From the NCBI GenBank assembly GCA_947488935.1, contig CANLBN010000004.1:248001-312000 (forward strand): DNA of 64,000 bases. The letters are read 5' to 3'. The notes under the pieces were generated by a model. It was given only the letters and a program-made list of their open reading frames with translations. It was not told the origin of the DNA and ran no database searches. Every line of letters starts with the position of its first letter. Position 1 is the stretch's first letter. This document shows, piece by piece, positions 60,986 through 64,000 of the stretch. Both the position numbers and the translations under genes were made by a program. This DNA is from an uncultured Pseudomonadales bacterium. Lineage in GTDB: Bacteria > Pseudomonadota > Gammaproteobacteria > Pseudomonadales > Cellvibrionaceae.

Positions 60986-61633
60986 TTAGTAGGTTTCGCT
61001 AATCGAATCAATCTGTTCAACGGTTGTCGCATTCTCAATGATACCGCGCCTTGCTCTAAACTCGTCTAGCAAAGCTGATTTCCAAATTGCACCATCAATA
61101 GCTACTTTCTTTAGCTGTGCTGCGGTATGGAGTCTTTTATCCCATAGGCCTTGTTCATCCTCGCAAACATAAGCTGCATCCATACCTATTGCAACGAGGC
61201 CAGCTAAGTTTAGCTGATCAGTCTCAGTTGACGGATACATATGTACAGAGCCAAGAGCGTCAGACTTAAAACCAGACTGAATTTTTAAATTTACGGCATT
61301 GCTTAGTGTCGATACTTTTCGAGACTTAACCCTATCAATCGGCTCCTCTGGACGCTCTAAAAAAGCGCCTTCTGGTACAAGCTCGTTAATTTCAGTAACT
61401 TCTTTTTCTTCGTCGTAAGAGACCCAATATTTTGTACCGCGAAAATCTTGAACAACATCCCATCCATCACGATTTTCATTACACCGTGCAACTCGATTTT
61501 TCTCCAGCGCAGGTAAATCAACAAATAACGCAAATGCAGTGGGTAAAGGTTTTTTATTGTCTTTTGGGTTCATCACAGCAGGTGATGAATGTGTGTATAG
61601 CTTAGTTTTTGAATCAAAATGATGATAATTCAT
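60986..61633 (-). CDS. DUF4376-domain phage tail protein
   Basis: 215 residues. The C-terminal part (KSRKVSTLSNAVNLKIQSGF, LNLAGLVAIGMDAAY and GAIWKSALLDEFRARRGIIEN) matches DUF4376, found at the end of phage tail-fibre or tail-assembly proteins. The N-terminal third is variable. It follows the collar-type fibre gene with a 31-bp gap, consistent with a fibre-assembly or fibre-tip role. Confidence 0.75.
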   Translation of the reverse strand: MNYHHFDSKTKLYTHSSPAVMNPKDNKKPLPTAFALFVDLPALEKNRVARCNENRDGWDVVQDFRGTKYWVSYDEEKEVTEINELVPEGAFLERPEEPIDRVKSRKVSTLSNAVNLKIQSGFKSDALGSVHMYPSTETDQLNLAGLVAIGMDAAYVCEDEQGLWDKRLHTAAQLKKVAIDGAIWKSALLDEFRARRGIIENATTVEQIDSISETY

Positions 61634-61664
61634 TATTCTATAATCCTGTTATGATTTACTATTT

Positions 61665-62405
61665 TTATTGGTAATTAACACAAACCATCCAAGAGATATT
61701 ACGTGGTCTGTTTTCATTGCCACCTGTCATGCCTGTGCGTTGAGTGTTGAACGTTAAATCATTTGCTGATGCAATTAATGACCTAGCATCGAATAGTGCA
61801 TCGCTTCCATGCCTAGATACAGTTAATGACCCATCGCTTGTCCTCGCATGATCGTGAGCACCGAGAAGATGATCTTGGAATTCACCAATTAGCCTTCCAA
61901 CATCTACTCCACGACCATTATCCCAACCACGAATAAATTCGCCTCGTGTTTCAGGAACGCGAAACGTTGTAATTCCATCACCGGATGAGTAACAACCCCA
62001 ACGACCGGCTAACCATTCAGAATCTGTGGTAATATCAAAATTAAAACTAGGATCATTGATTCGCCCCCAAAGCTCTGGGTAATTCGTACGAGACAATTCA
62101 AAACCGCCAAGCTCTATCGCGTTTTGTGGCGGCTGGATTCCGATGTGAAAAAATGGAACGCCAATAGGCACGCCTGAACTGACACTACTTAATGATTTAT
62201 CAATCATTGCCTGAACAGCAAGAGAGAGCTGGCTTAAGTCACCTTGGTCAGGCACCAACTCACCGGCAATAATTAAATTAACGATTTCTCGCTGCGTGTG
62301 CTCAATTGCAGCAGCAGGTACGGGCGAACCCGGCGTTCCGTTTTGTGGATTCCCATCAATATAGGGAGCATCAGTATCAGCACCTAATGGTTGTTGATAG
62401 CGCAT
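61665..62405 (-). CDS. Phage tail collar/fibre protein
   Basis: 246 residues. N-terminal linker GTPGSPVPAAAIEHTQREIV resembles tail-fibre starts. The C-terminal half carries the tail-collar pattern: VPIGVPFFHIGIQPPQNAIE, LWGRINDPSFNFD, FRVPETRGEFIRGWDNGRGV and a final NENRPRNISWMVCVNYQ. Such proteins form the receptor-binding fibre tip. Downstream of the DUF2313 gene. Confidence 0.88.
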   Translation of the reverse strand: MRYQQPLGADTDAPYIDGNPQNGTPGSPVPAAAIEHTQREIVNLIIAGELVPDQGDLSQLSLAVQAMIDKSLSSVSSGVPIGVPFFHIGIQPPQNAIELGGFELSRTNYPELWGRINDPSFNFDITTDSEWLAGRWGCYSSGDGITTFRVPETRGEFIRGWDNGRGVDVGRLIGEFQDHLLGAHDHARTSDGSLTVSRHGSDALFDARSLIASANDLTFNTQRTGMTGGNENRPRNISWMVCVNYQ

Positions 62406-62432
62406 AAATTACCTCGAATTTAGTAAGAAGAA

Positions 62433-63017
62433 TTAGGAATAGTTAAAAAATAAATCGCTGTGAGATGGCTGCAGTTTACGAAAAACACACTCAAGCTCTG
62501 TCGCCGACACGATCTTCAATAAGCGTTCGCCACAAGCCGATTGCCCCGCGCGAAAATTATAGATACGTTCACCGGGTACATTGACACGCCAAATAAAACG
62601 CGAGCCGATAGGGTTTAAGTGATCACCACAGCGCGACAAACCTGTAATACAAGGCTTGTAGGTATCGATTGTAATATCGTAGCCAAGGGATTTAGCTAGG
62701 CTAATAAAATACGCTTTACTTTGGCCACCACGGCTTATGTATTTTGAATGAGCAGCTTCACGACGTTGTTGTAAGGTTTGCGGTAGCACCGCACATGAAT
62801 CGGGTAATGCTAGTAGGCGTTCCCATTCGGGCAATAATTCTGTTGCGGTTCTTGGGTCCAGTTCTTCGATAATTTGTTGAACGTTGCCATCGAAGCGACC
62901 TAATGCCTCGGAAAAGCTCTGTAATAATTTACTGTACTCGCTTTCAGGCTCAAGATTCCACGCTAAACCCGGTGGAGATAATGCCCTTAGTTGTTGCTGA
63001 TAAGCTACTGCGTCCAT
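62433..63017 (-). CDS. DUF2313 baseplate protein (YmfQ / Mu gp48-like)
   Basis: 194 residues. The start (LRALSPPGLAWNLEPESEYS) and LDPRTATELLPEWERLLALP are the hallmarks of YmfQ/DUF2313. The paired Cys residues in CITGLSRCGDHL and ACGERLLKIV are typical too. It overlaps the baseplate J gene end by 13 bp, as in Mu-like tail operons. Confidence 0.9.
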   Translation of the reverse strand: MDAVAYQQQLRALSPPGLAWNLEPESEYSKLLQSFSEALGRFDGNVQQIIEELDPRTATELLPEWERLLALPDSCAVLPQTLQQRREAAHSKYISRGGQSKAYFISLAKSLGYDITIDTYKPCITGLSRCGDHLNPIGSRFIWRVNVPGERIYNFRAGQSACGERLLKIVSATELECVFRKLQPSHSDLFFNYS

Positions 63018-64000
63018 GTAACGCCTCCAAATATTGGCAACTCGCCTGCGTTAAATGTAACGTTGCTATTGGGAGTGACAACCACATGGTCTCGCTCACC
63101 CGATGCAATAGAGATTGCCTCGCGTAAATGCGATAACAATACTTTGCCACTACCATTACCGTTTTCTACATTGGCTGTTCTGGAAAATAAATCCATTAAT
63201 TCAAATTCTGCCGCTTGCCTTACTGTAGGGGTATCGGGTATTAAACCGTTAACGACTATGGGTACAGCAACGGGTGTTGGTGCAAGAATAAAAACATCTG
63301 CTGTAATAGGCGCTTTTGCATCAACTCTATCGACGACATAATCTTGCACAAATTCAACTGTCTCGGCACTGGGGATTGCGCCATTATCAACGGTAAAAAA
63401 TACACCGACGGTGCCACTACCCATCCATTTACGCATTACCCATACACGGTCAACATTGACGCCTGGTACCTCTCTTATCCAGCGAATATAATCACTATCG
63501 GCACCACCTTGTGCAGGCTCACGAATTTCGGCGAGTACGCGTGCGCGATAACTCTCTATGCTTTCATCATCACTGCCACCGATCAACTTACCACTAATGG
63601 CATTAGATTCGACACCAGGAATCGGTGTCACAAAATTTAGGCGCGTATTAGCCGCCGTATTCGATTGCACACCAGAGTTAACCGATTCAATTGAAAGAGT
63701 CGCTGTGCCATTAAGAATTACCGCGCCAATGGTAACCACAAATCGCTCACCGCTAATGCTTTGTAGCAAAGTTCCCGCAATAACTGCTGAGCCATCGAGG
63801 CCAGTAACTGTGCATTGGCCTGTTGCCTTTGTTGCTGCTTTTTCAAAAATACCGCGTATAGCACCACGCCTACGCAGGTATTCTATTGTTGCTGTATCTT
63901 CAAAATTTTGATCGATTAAAAAAGCTAAATGGCCATGTAGGCCATGCACAGCACCGGCTTGTGTTTTTGCAATAACGCTGGCATTAGAGTGCTCTACTTG
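63005..64000 (-). CDS. Baseplate J/gp47-like protein, 5'-truncated by the window
   Basis: The frame stays open to the window edge. Codons before the apparent GTG start at 63949 encode VEHSNASVIAKTQAGAVHGL, which matches the family's N-terminal region, so the gene starts beyond 64000. At least 330 residues are visible. SDDESIESYRARVLAEIREP and QGGADSDYIRWIREVPGVNV are baseplate J hallmarks. It forms wedge parts of a contractile-tail baseplate. Followed by DUF2313. Confidence 0.92.
   Translation of the reverse strand, partial: QVEHSNASVIAKTQAGAVHGLHGHLAFLIDQNFEDTATIEYLRRRGAIRGIFEKAATKATGQCTVTGLDGSAVIAGTLLQSISGERFVVTIGAVILNGTATLSIESVNSGVQSNTAANTRLNFVTPIPGVESNAISGKLIGGSDDESIESYRARVLAEIREPAQGGADSDYIRWIREVPGVNVDRVWVMRKWMGSGTVGVFFTVDNGAIPSAETVEFVQDYVVDRVDAKAPITADVFILAPTPVAVPIVVNGLIPDTPTVRQAAEFELMDLFSRTANVENGNGSGKVLLSHLREAISIASGERDHVVVTPNSNVTFNAGELPIFGGVTWTQ

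Larger units (their letters stand above)
60417..64000. mobile_element. Prophage, left end (tail region), continues beyond the window
   Basis: All five genes at 60664-64000 are minus strand and tail-related: baseplate J, DUF2313, collar-type fibre, DUF4376 and a PLA2-like protein. The boundary is the tRNA 3' fragment with its own terminator. The integrase and the other att copy, with the rebuilt full tRNA, should lie beyond 64000. Confidence 0.8.

Noticed and set aside
1..64000. CRISPR arrays, rRNA genes, IS elements, riboswitches
   Set aside because: I read through both strands and found no regularly spaced repeats, rRNA sequence, transposase genes with terminal repeats, or recognised riboswitch core in the window.

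Overview
The window is chromosomal DNA from a low-to-medium GC (AT-rich) gammaproteobacterium. Gene content (EpmC, YejK, SdhE/YgfX, YheU, Xni-like nuclease, PdxB, a sigma-54-driven polar-type flagellar operon, HDOD and PilZ proteins) fits a marine Cellvibrionales-type or related lineage. The lineage is an inference from gene content and codon use; no rRNA gene is present to confirm it.

Layout: 1-4.9 kb holds the 3' part of ndh, a secreted DM13 protein, an EamA exporter, the sdhE-ygfX pair and ygfZ. 5-8.7 kb holds a DegP/MucD periplasmic protease divergent from a two-component system, with an inverted repeat between them. 8.8-11.9 kb holds an HDOD protein, a PLP aminotransferase and an AraC/GyrI-like regulator. 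11.9-23.5 kb is one same-strand series of eight genes: YjfI-like DUF2170, PspA/IM30, YqiJ-like OB protein, flotillin YqiK, an 1800-residue AAA+ ATPase of the DUF3686 'DNA repair ATPase' type, a TerB-like small protein, an MscS channel and a zinc-ribbon protein. It diverges from a rhomboid protease across a perfect 16-bp inverted repeat. This is the first strong candidate for an under-described system: a membrane-stress or membrane-remodelling machine joining ESCRT-III-like, flotillin, AAA+ and channel parts.

24.2-36.3 kb is mostly housekeeping: ung, lysS, prfB with its programmed +1 frameshift, an S1/P1 nuclease, a small secreted peptide gene, DoxX, trmO, a MOSC protein, pdxB, a 5'-3' exonuclease, epmC, tusA, yheU and a PilZ protein. 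37.0-44.6 kb is the flagellar export and switch operon fliK-fliL-M-N-O-P-Q-R-flhB, with two sigma-54 promoters visible (before fliK and before fliL); flhA does not follow flhB.

45.0-58.6 kb is more variable: a response regulator with a degenerate EAL-like domain, a FAD/NAD(P)-binding protein, an AAA ATPase, then a three-gene signalling locus (receiver plus degenerate kinase; membrane histidine kinase with about six TM segments; SAM methyltransferase). That set resembles the parts list of the Ralstonia PhcB/PhcS/PhcR quorum-sensing system and is the second strong candidate. A DUF1566 protein, a DUF1643 protein, SelO and YejK follow.

58.8-64 kb is mobile DNA. Three small or AT-rich accessory genes lie left of a 3' tRNA fragment that still carries its terminator. 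To the right of that fragment begin the tail genes of a Mu/myovirus-like prophage (baseplate J, DUF2313, tail collar, DUF4376, a PLA2-like protein), which runs off the window. Three families of short intergenic repeats are scattered through the window.
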